DNA from: Planctomycetales bacterium
Lineage (GTDB): Bacteria > Planctomycetota > Phycisphaerae > SM23-33
Direction of reading: 5' to 3'
Length of the DNA stretch: 13,749 bases
NCBI GenBank assembly: GCA_030642005.1
Contig: DAOWOP010000060.1
Coordinates: forward strand, 1 to 13,749
Shown piece after piece: positions 1 through 7,132 of this stretch. The notes under the pieces are model-generated. The model was given only the letters and a program-made list of their open reading frames with translations. It was not told the origin of the DNA and searched no databases. The translations under genes were made by a program, and so were the position numbers. Each line of letters starts with the position of its first letter. Position 1 is the stretch's first letter.

Positions 1-97
1 AAAAATCGCACATTCAGATTTTTCTGAAAAAAATTAAGTCCAGGCTGGGCCGGGGGTTACGGATTTCAGACCTGTTTTTCGTCGACGTTTGCGCGCG
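1..97. repeat. Direct repeat module, copy 1 (partly degenerate)
   Basis: The first 36 bases are identical to positions 183-218, and the similarity continues more loosely to about position 97. The module begins with an AT-rich hairpin (TTCAGA, loop TTTT, TCTGAA at 13-28) followed by an A-run. It continues through a GC-rich block and ends in the left half of a GCGCGC-centred palindrome at about 81-97. The copy may extend beyond the left window edge. No ORF here looks real. The function is unknown; it could be a REP-like intergenic element or a regulatory array. Confidence 0.75.
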
Positions 98-152
98 GCG
101 GGTGGCCGGGGCAAGTGTAGTTGAAGGTGCCACCCATTTTGAACAGTTTTTC

Positions 153-180
153 GTTGACGTTTGCGCGCGCGAACGTGAAC
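153..180. repeat. 28-bp imperfect palindrome with GCGCGC core
   Basis: Arms GTTGACGT and ACGTGAAC flank an alternating GC core. It is closely related to the palindrome at 263-290 and to the half-site at 81-97. The arms differ from perfect symmetry at only a few positions. Such a site could bind a dimeric protein or form a cruciform; no binding factor is identifiable from this window. Confidence 0.6.
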
Positions 181-182
181 GG

Positions 183-290
183 AAAAATCGCACATTCAGA
201 TTTTTCTGAAAAAAATTATCTACCGGCTAGGCCGGGAGTTACAGATTTCACGCCCCTTTTTTGTTCACGTCTGCGCGCGCAAACGTGAAC
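183..290. repeat. Direct repeat module, copy 2, ending in a near-perfect palindrome
   Basis: This is the second copy of the module at 1-97, with perfect identity over 183-218 and looser similarity afterwards. It ends in a 28-bp palindrome at 263-290 with arms GTTCACGT and ACGTGAAC around TGCGCGCGCA, with one mismatched pair. The same palindrome type recurs at 153-180 and, as a half-site, at 81-97. No gene is encoded. Confidence 0.75.
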
Positions 291-302
291 ACGATTGTTA
301 AT

Positions 303-327
303 ACGGGGGGCGATATAGCGCCCCCGT
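303..327. other. GC-rich stem-loop
   Basis: ACGGGGG at 303-309 pairs with CCCCCGT at 321-327. A bulged G and two more pairs bring it to a short A/T-containing loop. There is no T-tract on either side, so it is not a typical intrinsic terminator. It sits between the two repeat arrays of this gene-free region. Confidence 0.45.
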
Positions 328-340
328 GAAGTCTTTGACA

Positions 341-443
341 ACCGAATAAAGACCCGCCTTCGCCAAGGCTTCGGCGTGGCAAGCCGGAATACCGAAGATA
401 GGGACCCGGCTTCGCTAGGGCTACGCCGTGGCAAGCCTGGGAA
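341..443. repeat. Tandem approximately 50-bp repeat, two diverged copies
   Basis: Copy 1 spans about 341-390 and copy 2 about 391-443. Both start ACCGAA, contain GACCCG, a TTCGC-rich hairpin-forming core and the block CCGTGGCAAGCC or CGTGGCAAGCC. The core can fold (GCCTT...AAGGC in copy 1). Short reading frames across it are repeat translations, not credible genes. It resembles dispersed GC-rich intergenic repeats; genome-wide copy number cannot be judged from one window. Confidence 0.65.
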
Positions 444-487
444 AAACGGAAAGACCGGAACTCCGAACTCGAGGTCTATTCACTCGA

Positions 488-513
488 GGACTGGCCACTT
501 AAGTGGCCAGTCC
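488..513. repeat. Perfect 26-bp palindrome
   Basis: GGACTGGCCACTT at 488-500 is followed directly by its exact reverse complement at 501-513. Two direct copies of ACTCGAGG (467-474 and 482-489) lie at its left edge. As RNA it would form a stem of about 11 bp with a TTAA loop. No T-run follows, so termination is doubtful; an operator or repeat-family remnant is equally possible. Confidence 0.7.
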
Positions 514-600
514 CTGTTCCACCAACCAGCATTTTCCTAAAATGGACGAAAAAAGGACCTCGGAAACCACAAGTGCTTGTCGCCTAAAGAGTTGTGAATT

Positions 601-704
601 TCTAAAACTTTCCTAAACTTTCCCAATCTTTCCCATTCGTTCCGAATCGTTCCGTTTCGTTCCGTTTCGTTCCCATTGGTTCCCATTGGTTCCGTTTCGT
701 TCCC
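601..704. repeat. 10-bp tandem repeat, about 10 units
   Basis: Ten consecutive 10-bp units with consensus near TCCSNTTCGT occupy 601-700, with a partial unit TCCC at 701-704. Units diverge towards the left (TCTAAAACTT, TCCTAAACTT) and are nearly exact on the right (TCCGTTTCGT three times, TCCCATTGGT twice). The strand is strongly pyrimidine-rich. The array ends about 93 bp before the kinase start codon and could affect its transcription. Together with the preceding repeats it fills the otherwise empty region 1-797. Confidence 0.8.
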
Positions 705-797
705 CCGATGAACATCGGGATTCCGCAGCCGGCGGCGAAGGGGACTTGGCGTTCAGCGTGGTTTTTGCTATGTTGCCGACGGGTTATCGAGGCGGCG

Positions 798-2183
798 ATG
801 GATAATCAGGACAAGTTAGTTTATCTGGCGTTTGACCTGGGTGCTTCCAGCGGCCGGGCGATTCTGGGCCGGGCAGGCCCGGACGGGCAAATCAGGCTGG
901 AAGAGATTCACCGCTTCGGCAACGCGCCGGTGCAAACCAACGAGGGCCTGTTCTGGGACATCGAGTCGCTATTCGAGCAGATGATTCAGGCGATGCGGCT
1001 CGTGGCTAAGCGCGGCATCCGGCTGCGGGCTGTCGGCGTGGATACGTGGGGCGTGGACTTCGCGCTGCTGGATGAGAACGGCGACCTGCTCGAGCAGCCA
1101 AGGTGCTACCGCGACGCACGCAACGCCGGCATGAGCCGCAGGATCGTCGAGCGGATCGGCGCGACTCGCCTGGCCGAGCGAACCGGCTCGATGTTTCAGG
1201 ACATGAGCAGTCTATGCCAGTTGGTCGCCGCCGCCGAGGATACGCCCGACCTGCTTGCCCGCGCCAAGACGCTTCTGTTCATGCCCGACCTGCTGCGATA
1301 CTGGCTGTGCGGAAAAAGCGGCACCGACTGCACCATCGCCGGAACTTCCCAGATGTACGACGTGGTGCGTCGGGAATGGGCGGCGGACATCCTTTCCGAA
1401 CTAAACCTACCCTCCGAAATCCTCCCGCCGGTTGCTATCGGCCCGACGGTCGTGGGGACCTTGGGCGAGGAGATTCGGGAAAAGACCGGCATGGGCGCCC
1501 TTCCCGTCGTATCCGGAGCGGGCCACGATACGGGCGCCGCCTTCGGCGTCTGCACCAGTGAAGACCTCCCGCCGCCGGAGGACCTGGTGGTTGTCTCGTC
1601 GGGCACCTGGGCGGTCCTCGGCATCTTCGTGGATGAGCATCTGCCGGCAGGGACGCTGGAACCGACCCGCTTCGGCTACGAGGCCAACCCCGACGGATCG
1701 CTGCTTCTGATCAGCAACCTCACGTGCGCCTGGCTGATCGAGCAGTCCCGAAAGTCCTTCTCGGCGGCGGGGGCGGACTGTTCGTATGAGGCTTTGGCCG
1801 CCGCCGCCCGCGCCGCGGCCTGTGGGGCGAGCGCCTCGGCCATTATAGACCCGCAATGGGACGGTTTCGTGCATCCGCCGGACATGCCCGCCGCCATCGC
1901 CGGATACTGCCGCAGCACCGGCCAGCCGGTCCCGGAGACGCCGGGGCAGTTCGCCCACGTCATTTTCAACTCGCTGGCTGAAAGTTACGCCGAAACGATA
2001 GACGAACTGCGGGCCAAGACATCTCGGCCGCTGCGAAACCTCTACATGATCGGCGGAATGTCGCGGAACGAGTATCTGAACGAACTGACGGCCCGGCGGG
2101 CCGGCGTGAACGTTATCGTCGGTCCGGCCGAGACGACGGCGACCGGCAACGTCGCCGTACAGATGCAGGCAGTAAAAACATGA
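798..2183 (+). CDS. rhaB: Rhamnulokinase-family sugar kinase (FGGY family)
   Basis: This is an ATP-dependent kinase, likely acting on L-rhamnulose or the related L-fuculose, giving the 1-phosphate that is cleaved by an aldolase in the cytosol. The 461-residue product has the N-terminal FGGY phosphate-binding motif (DLGASSGR, residues 13-20), GVDTWGVDF (80-88), the catalytic-loop GHDTGAAFG with probable catalytic Asp244, SSGTWAVLG (267-275), and the C-terminal adenosine-binding motif MIGGMSRNEYLNELTA (417-432) followed by GPAETTATGN. An upstream in-frame ATG at 708 would add 30 unconserved residues and lies inside a hairpin (704-719). The ATG at 798 has a GAGG at 789-792 and puts the kinase motif in its usual place. 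The protein stops about ten residues after TATGN, so its C-terminus is shorter than the E. coli-type enzyme (about 489 aa). Family assignment is firm; the choice of rhamnulose over fuculose is inference. Confidence 0.88.
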   Translation: MDNQDKLVYLAFDLGASSGRAILGRAGPDGQIRLEEIHRFGNAPVQTNEGLFWDIESLFEQMIQAMRLVAKRGIRLRAVGVDTWGVDFALLDENGDLLEQPRCYRDARNAGMSRRIVERIGATRLAERTGSMFQDMSSLCQLVAAAEDTPDLLARAKTLLFMPDLLRYWLCGKSGTDCTIAGTSQMYDVVRREWAADILSELNLPSEILPPVAIGPTVVGTLGEEIREKTGMGALPVVSGAGHDTGAAFGVCTSEDLPPPEDLVVVSSGTWAVLGIFVDEHLPAGTLEPTRFGYEANPDGSLLLISNLTCAWLIEQSRKSFSAAGADCSYEALAAAARAAACGASASAIIDPQWDGFVHPPDMPAAIAGYCRSTGQPVPETPGQFAHVIFNSLAESYAETIDELRAKTSRPLRNLYMIGGMSRNEYLNELTARRAGVNVIVGPAETTATGNVAVQMQAVKT

Positions 2184-2246
2184 ACAACGGGTGGCGAATT
2201 ATGTGCGACAGAATACGATGCGAACCCCCCCCGCCGTCGGGAGTAA

Positions 2247-2275
2247 TTGCCTTGAGAAGGCGTTTAGCATAATAT
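2247..2275 (+). promoter_or_regulatory. Candidate sigma-70-type promoter for asd
   Basis: TTGCCT (2247-2252) and TAATAT (2270-2275) are separated by 17 bp. This would start transcription near 2282, about 55 bases before the asd start codon. The 153-bp gap after the kinase also contains an eight-C run near 2225-2232. A promoter here would uncouple asd and its downstream genes from the kinase. The match is by eye only. Confidence 0.4.
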
Positions 2276-2336
2276 CATCGCTACAGTCGGCAGGATGGAC
2301 CGAGCCCTCGAACAAAGTAATAGAGAGCGTAAGAAG

Positions 2337-3335
2337 ATGAGTTATCGTACAGCAATACTTGGCGCTACCGGAGCGGTGGGCGCGGAATTTCTGAAGATTC
2401 TCCAGCAGCGGAATTTCCCGCTGGCGGAACTGAAACTGCTGGCGTCGAGCCGGTCAGCAGGAAAGAAGATCGCCTTCAGCGGCGAAGAACTGACAGTCGA
2501 AGAGGTTACCGAGAAGAGTTTCGACGGCGTGGAACTTCTACTCTCGTCGGCCGACGGGGCGATTTCCAAAAAGTTCGCCCCGATAGCCGTCGCAGCCGGC
2601 TGCGTGGTGATCGATAACACCTCTGCATACCGCATGGACCCGTCCGTCCCGCTGGTCGTACCGGAAGTCAACGGTTCGGACATCAAGAGCCACAAGGGCA
2701 TTATCGCCAATCCGAACTGCTCGACGATCATCATGAACGTTCCGGTCTGGCCTCTGCACAAGGTCAACCCGATTCGGCGGATCGTCGTCAGCACGTACCA
2801 GGCTGCCAGCGGCGCAGGGGCCGCTGCGATGGCCGAACTGGCCGAAGGCGCAAAGGCGTTCCTGGAAGGCAGGGAATTCACGCCGACGGTACTGCCTCAC
2901 CAAGCCGCTTTCAACGTCTTCAGCCACAACAGCGACGTCGGCCCGGACGGGTACAACCTCGAAGAGACCAAGATGGTCCGCGAGACGCAGAAAATCTTCC
3001 ATGCACCGGAGATGCTCATCACCGCCACGTGCGTCCGCGTGCCGGTGATGCGGGCACACAGCGAGGCGATTAATCTCCAGTTCACCAATCCGATTACCGA
3101 AGGCGAGGTGCGCGAGATTCTATCGAGCGCCCCCGGCCTGCGAATTGTCGATGACCGCGAGCGGAGTTACTTCCCCATGCCGCTGGACGCCACCGGCGCC
3201 GACGACATACTCGTCGGGCGGATACGGCAGGACATCTCCCAACCGGACGGCTGCGGAATAGAAATGTTCGTCAGCGGCGACCAGATTCGCAAAGGCGCCG
3301 CCCTCAACGCCGTGCAGATAGCGGAGATGCTGTAG
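2337..3335 (+). CDS. asd: Aspartate-semialdehyde dehydrogenase
   Basis: Asd reduces L-aspartyl-4-phosphate to L-aspartate 4-semialdehyde with NADPH, at the branch point to lysine/diaminopimelate, threonine and methionine, in the cytosol. The 332-residue product is normal length. It shows the nucleotide-binding GATGAVG (9-15), SADGAISKKFAP, DNTSAYRMD, VVPEVNG, the active-site NPNCST with Cys128, STYQAASGAG, and the substrate/acid-base segment RVPVMRAHSE (RAHSE where many homologues have RGHSE or similar). It ends with GAALNAVQIAEML. An upstream in-frame ATG at 2295 would add 14 charged residues not seen in the family. The ATG at 2337 begins SYRTAILGATG, as expected. The isomerase gene follows 30 bp later, and a degenerate copy of this gene's 3' end occurs again at 4883-4927. 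Confidence 0.95.
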   Translation: MSYRTAILGATGAVGAEFLKILQQRNFPLAELKLLASSRSAGKKIAFSGEELTVEEVTEKSFDGVELLLSSADGAISKKFAPIAVAAGCVVIDNTSAYRMDPSVPLVVPEVNGSDIKSHKGIIANPNCSTIIMNVPVWPLHKVNPIRRIVVSTYQAASGAGAAAMAELAEGAKAFLEGREFTPTVLPHQAAFNVFSHNSDVGPDGYNLEETKMVRETQKIFHAPEMLITATCVRVPVMRAHSEAINLQFTNPITEGEVREILSSAPGLRIVDDRERSYFPMPLDATGADDILVGRIRQDISQPDGCGIEMFVSGDQIRKGAALNAVQIAEML

Positions 3336-3351
3336 GCGACAGACTTATTGG

Positions 3352-3358
3352 AAAGGAG
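3352..3358 (+). promoter_or_regulatory. Strong Shine-Dalgarno site of the isomerase gene
   Basis: AAAGGAG is placed 7 bases before ATG 3366. It decides the start in favour of 3366 over the in-frame ATG at 3348. Confidence 0.8.
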
Positions 3359-3365
3359 CATCCTC

Positions 3366-4883
3366 ATGAGTAACAAGATTGCGATATTCTGGCCTGGAGA
3401 CTACCGATCCGAGGCCAACGAGAAGGCTCTCGGTCAAATCACCGAAGCGACCGCCCAACTCGAAAAGGTACTTAAGAAACTGGGTCGCCAGCCTTACCGG
3501 GTGGAGGGATTTCTCACCAGGCCGCACGAGGCCATAGAGAAACTCTCGCCCGTTGACGATCCCGTCATCGGCGTTTTCGTTCACTGGGTGTACGGCCCTC
3601 ACACGACCGACGGCGTCGCCGGCAAGGATAACCCGCTGCTGCTGGCAAGCGACTTCTCCGGAGCCCTGGGGGGACTGGTGGGACTTCTTAATACAGGCGC
3701 CTGCCTCGAGAGCATCGGCCGAAAGTTCAGCCGAATATGGACGGACGCGGGAGACTGGACAGCCGACGAAACATTCATGGCCCGCCTTGACGAGTGGTGC
3801 TCCACCGGGAACATCCACTACGACGAAAAGGGGATTTCTTATCGTGCAGACGTATCCGCCGAAGCATCGCGCATCGCACGGTCGGTAGCCGACCAGATCC
3901 GCCGGCGCAGGATATTGGCGCTGATGCTCGGCGATACTTCGATGGGCATGATCAACGGATACTTCGGCACCCGGCTGCTCCACCGCGTGGGCTTCACCGA
4001 ACACAAGGTTGATCAGGCCTGGATAATCGACCGCGGACGTCGTATCGAACAGAAGCGCATCGAAGAAGCCTTCGCCTTCGTAAAAGAAAAGGGTGTTACC
4101 TTCCACTATGGTCAGGACGGGGCTGAAGATTTCGACCGGAACGCCACGTTAGAGCAGCTCCGCGACTACCTGGTGGTGCTTGACCTTGTTGACGAGTTCA
4201 AGGCCGACTGCGTGGGCTGGCAGTATCAGTTGGGTCTGTTCAACCTCAGACCGCCTTCGGACTTCGCCGAAGGACTGCTCAACTCTGCATGCCGGCCCGA
4301 GTCAAACGGGGATACTATCGTGGACTCGACGGAGGCCGATCAGGGGAACATGGTTTCGATGGAACTTATGAAACGCGTCCTGAAGGCCAGGGGACTGCAT
4401 CAGGCGGTGATGTTCCACGACGTGCGCTGGGGGGGGCTGCACGACGGACGCTTCATATGGGTACTGCTCAACTCCGGGTCGTGCGGGGCTTATGCATTCA
4501 ACCATGACCCGGACACGCTGGAGGGCGTTCACTCCTATCGTCAGCCGGCTGCTTACTTCCCCCTTCCCGGCGGCACCTTCGCCGGTGAAAGCCTGCCTGG
4601 CGAGATCACGTGGTCACGGGCGTACATCAAGGGCGGCGAACTCTGGATGGACATCGGTCGCGGCGAGGTCGTCGCGCTGCCGGAAGAAAAACGCGACGCA
4701 TGGTGGAACAGCACGACGCCCCAGTGGCCGCTGATGACCGCTTACCTGGGCATCCCGCGGGACACCCTCATGGCCCACTACCTCAGCAACCACGTCGCCG
4801 TCGCCTACGGGAACATCTTCGGCGAAATGGTCGCCCTCAGCGGGGAACTGGGCTTCAAAATACGCATTTTCGGAAACGGATAG
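3366..4883 (+). CDS. L-fucose isomerase-like protein
   Basis: Members of the FucI/AraA-like aldose-ketose isomerase family interconvert sugars such as L-fucose and L-fuculose using a divalent metal. The 505-residue product carries all three expected metal-ligand motifs: STEADQGN (Glu323), MFHDVRWG (Asp352) and SNHVAVAYG (His476). These correspond to the Glu, Asp and His ligands of E. coli FucI. It also has LMLGDTSMGMINGYF (187-200), which resembles the family's conserved SMGM region. It is shorter than E. coli FucI (591 aa) and has no signal peptide, so it should act in the cytosol. Start choice: AAAGGAG at 3352-3358 sits 7 bases before ATG 3366, whereas ATG 3348 lies upstream of that site. 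It follows asd by 30 bp, probably on the same transcript. With the nearby kinase it suggests deoxyhexose use. Exact substrate is unknown; a non-fucose aldose is possible. Confidence 0.85.
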   Translation: MSNKIAIFWPGDYRSEANEKALGQITEATAQLEKVLKKLGRQPYRVEGFLTRPHEAIEKLSPVDDPVIGVFVHWVYGPHTTDGVAGKDNPLLLASDFSGALGGLVGLLNTGACLESIGRKFSRIWTDAGDWTADETFMARLDEWCSTGNIHYDEKGISYRADVSAEASRIARSVADQIRRRRILALMLGDTSMGMINGYFGTRLLHRVGFTEHKVDQAWIIDRGRRIEQKRIEEAFAFVKEKGVTFHYGQDGAEDFDRNATLEQLRDYLVVLDLVDEFKADCVGWQYQLGLFNLRPPSDFAEGLLNSACRPESNGDTIVDSTEADQGNMVSMELMKRVLKARGLHQAVMFHDVRWGGLHDGRFIWVLLNSGSCGAYAFNHDPDTLEGVHSYRQPAAYFPLPGGTFAGESLPGEITWSRAYIKGGELWMDIGRGEVVALPEEKRDAWWNSTTPQWPLMTAYLGIPRDTLMAHYLSNHVAVAYGNIFGEMVALSGELGFKIRIFGNG

Positions 4884-4927
4884 GCGCCGCACTGAACGCC
4901 CGTCCGGATAGCGAAAATGCTGTAGGC
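4883..4927 (+). pseudogene. Relic of an asd 3' end
   Basis: This spacer aligns with the last 44 bases around the asd stop (3294-3337) with about 38 of 45 columns identical and a single one-base insertion. Both begin GGCGCCGC and both end ATGCTGTAGGC, including the asd stop codon. Ignoring the extra C near 4899-4901, it reads GAALNAVRIAKML-stop against the true GAALNAVQIAEML-stop. The copy starts at the last base of the isomerase stop codon and ends 5 bases before truA. It is not translated as an Asd fragment because no start or body precedes it. It probably records a duplication at insertion of the isomerase gene, or loss of a second asd copy. Confidence 0.75.
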
Positions 4928-4932
4928 AAATA

Positions 4933-5703
4933 ATGGACGACAACCCCGCAGCGCGGCGCAACATCAAGTTGGTAATTGCTTACAACGGCGCGGCCTATCA
5001 CGGCTGGCAGAGGCAGGCCGACGGGATAGATACCGTCCAGCAGCGTGTGGAAGAGGCCGCCGCGAAAATCATCGGCCATCCGGTAACGGTCTCCGGGGCG
5101 GGTCGGACCGACGCGGGCGTCCATGCCGCCGGGCAGGTCGCCAATTTCCACACCGCCAACCTGTCGATCCCGCTTCGAGGCCTGCGGCGGGCGATGAACT
5201 CCCGCCTGCCCAGAGACATCGCCATACGCTCTGCCGACGAGGTCGCCGAAAAGTTCCACGCTTCGCGATCTGCCGTCGCAAAGACGTACCGCTATCGCAT
5301 TTATGTCTCGCCGCAGAGGTCTGTGGAACTGTGCGGGCAGGTCTGGCACTATTGGAAATCGCTGGAGGCCGAGCGGATGCGGGCGGCAGCGGACAAACTC
5401 GTCGGCGAGCACGATTTCCGCGGCATGGCGACATCGGCCGAAACTCGCGAAAATACCGTCAGGACAATCTATCGGTGCGAGGTGGCCCAGGGCGACTCGG
5501 AAATCATCATCTCGGTAACGGGTAATGGCTTCCTGTACAACATGGTCCGCAACATCGTCGGGACGCTGGTCGAGATCGGCCGGCGCAGGTGGGAGCCTGA
5601 ACAGATTGACGTGATACTCACTTCGCGCAACCGTCGCGACGCCGGGCCTACCGCTCCGCCGGACGGGCTGAGCCTGATGAGCGTCCAATACTCGCCTACT
5701 TGA
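4933..5703 (+). CDS. truA: tRNA pseudouridine synthase A
   Basis: TruA converts uridines 38-40 in the tRNA anticodon arm to pseudouridine. The 256-residue protein is full length. It shows the N-terminal YNGAAYHGWQRQ (17-28), the catalytic loop SGAGRTDAGVHA with nucleophile Asp60, KTYRYRIY in the middle, HDFRGMATS, and the C-terminal FLYNMVRNIVGTLVEIG segment. It ends GLSLMSVQY as the family usually does. No strong Shine-Dalgarno precedes ATG 4933; the upstream bases are the asd relic, and the start is supported by protein alignment only. It may be read through from the asd-isomerase transcript (49-bp gap). Its stop overlaps the 3' end of the convergent gene by 8 bp. Confidence 0.95.
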   Translation: MDDNPAARRNIKLVIAYNGAAYHGWQRQADGIDTVQQRVEEAAAKIIGHPVTVSGAGRTDAGVHAAGQVANFHTANLSIPLRGLRRAMNSRLPRDIAIRSADEVAEKFHASRSAVAKTYRYRIYVSPQRSVELCGQVWHYWKSLEAERMRAAADKLVGEHDFRGMATSAETRENTVRTIYRCEVAQGDSEIIISVTGNGFLYNMVRNIVGTLVEIGRRRWEPEQIDVILTSRNRRDAGPTAPPDGLSLMSVQYSPT

Positions 5704-7120
5704 CGATCGTAACCGTCGGAGAGACCAGGGCCATCAGTTCCTGCCGCAACTCATCGGCCCAGAGGGCTGCCCGCTCGTACTGCTTGACGGCCAGGGGCAG
5801 ATCGACGGTCTTGACATGCTCTATCTTCATAATCAACCGTTCCCGGTCGCACAGTCTCGCCAGCAGTTTCTTCCTCTCGCCTTGGGCTTGTTTCAGTTGC
5901 ATTTTCATGACCTGCCAGCGGACCTCCATCTCACGGCTGTCGATTATCAGGGCGGTCTGCTCGGCCTTGAGCCTTGCTGCCAGTTCCAGGTCCCCTCTCG
6001 CCCTCTTCTGGCGGCGTGTTGCGGCTAGGAGCATCACGTCGGCGAATCTGTCTTCCAATGCGGCCAGCATCTCTTCCGTGCTCTTCACGCTACGGTGATT
6101 CGGCCCAAACTTGCGGTGGGCAGCGTCAAGACGCGCCCTCAGCACCACTCTCGTTTTTTCCAGTTTCGCCGCGATCTCGCTGAAATCATCCTTGACCGGA
6201 CTCGCCGCCGTAGGCTCCGATTTCTTAAGGTCGGCTTCCAATAAGGCGATCTTAGCGCGCAGAGACTTCACAGCAGGGTGTTTCTCCGTCTGGATCTTAA
6301 GCAATTCCTTAAGCATCTTCTTTTTCTGCTCCAGTTCCTCGATGATCTTTTTTCGCTGGGCTGCGGTGGCAGTTTGGCTTGTCTCACGTCCGATGTCGGC
6401 GATCTCGCCGCGTACTGCCTCCAGGCGCATCTTCTTGGCTGCCATCTCAATGTCCAACCGCCGGAGTTGACGCTCAAGTTCACAGATCAAGGCCCGGTTC
6501 TTCTCCGCCTTCCAGGTTACATCCGTGCCTGTTGTGTTTATTGCCATGGCCACGAGCCGATGGCGAATGTCGATAAGTCTTGCGTGTGCTTTCTCCCGCG
6601 CCCTAATTGCTGTGTCGCACTTGTCTTCCAGTTGACGAATAGACTCTTTGTGTTCTTCCCGAAGCAGTTTCCGCAGTCGGCCGACGACGGCCTCCAGAAC
6701 CGCCGGGGCTGACGTGTCTTCCATAAGCCGGTTAATCCCGGAAAGATTGATCCGGTAATCGCCAAGCAGGAAGCCCCGGTTGGAATAAGCGCCCTCCGAG
6801 CTGAGCACAGTCACACACTTGGCACGCAGGGATAAACTGCGAATGATCCTGGTTATCGGGGTGGGCGGCAATCCTTCGCTCAGATGTTGGGGACGGTTCA
6901 GCAGATCGATAATTCGATTACGATCCAAAGGCAGAGCGGTTTTGTCCCATGTAATGCGAATTCGCCTGGAGGCGAACACACTATCTTCCAACATGGAAGT
7001 CGGCTTATCTACCGATTGGGTAGTGGCAGGTCTGGCCACAGGCTCGGCGCAGCTGACGGATAAAGTAACGGTCGATAAGACCACCACCAGTACGATTGTC
7101 AATACTCTGCGATTTTTCAT
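5696..7120 (-). CDS. Secreted coiled-coil protein of unknown function, third gene of the sigma operon
   Basis: The 474-residue product has a positively charged N-terminus and a hydrophobic stretch (MKNRRVLTIVLVVVLSTVTL, then SVSCAEP), so it should be exported. The SVSC sequence is only a poor lipobox (Ser at -3), so lipidation is doubtful. Residues about 45-135 look globular (RIRITWDK..., GDYRINLSGIN). About 140-300 and 310-460 are rich in K/E/R/L heptads and predicted to be coiled coils. Two similar segments, HPAVKSLRAKIALLEADL (281-298) and NHRSVKSTEEMLAALEDRF (341-359), resemble the N/H-P-x-V-x-x-L motif seen in Wzz-type polysaccharide co-polymerases and related coiled coils, but the second transmembrane segment of Wzz is missing. 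AAAGGAG lies just before ATG 7120, and the upstream gene ends 12 bp earlier. I do not recognise a named family. Confidence 0.8.
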   Translation of the reverse strand: MKNRRVLTIVLVVVLSTVTLSVSCAEPVARPATTQSVDKPTSMLEDSVFASRRIRITWDKTALPLDRNRIIDLLNRPQHLSEGLPPTPITRIIRSLSLRAKCVTVLSSEGAYSNRGFLLGDYRINLSGINRLMEDTSAPAVLEAVVGRLRKLLREEHKESIRQLEDKCDTAIRAREKAHARLIDIRHRLVAMAINTTGTDVTWKAEKNRALICELERQLRRLDIEMAAKKMRLEAVRGEIADIGRETSQTATAAQRKKIIEELEQKKKMLKELLKIQTEKHPAVKSLRAKIALLEADLKKSEPTAASPVKDDFSEIAAKLEKTRVVLRARLDAAHRKFGPNHRSVKSTEEMLAALEDRFADVMLLAATRRQKRARGDLELAARLKAEQTALIIDSREMEVRWQVMKMQLKQAQGERKKLLARLCDRERLIMKIEHVKTVDLPLAVKQYERAALWADELRQELMALVSPTVTIVK

Positions 7121-7132
7121 AACAAGTCTCCT

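Noticed and set aside
216..434. Minus-strand 72-residue reading frame across the repeats
   Set aside because: It is a translation of the repeat modules, with R/S-rich low-information sequence and no homology or ribosome site that I can see.
708..797. N-terminal extension of the sugar kinase from ATG 708
   Set aside because: The first 30 residues do not resemble the family, and the ATG lies inside a perfect CCCGAT-GAAC-ATCGGG hairpin. ATG 798 fits the kinase fold.
2295..2336. N-terminal extension of asd from ATG 2295
   Set aside because: It adds 14 charged residues before the conserved nucleotide-binding start. ATG 2337 matches the normal Asd beginning.
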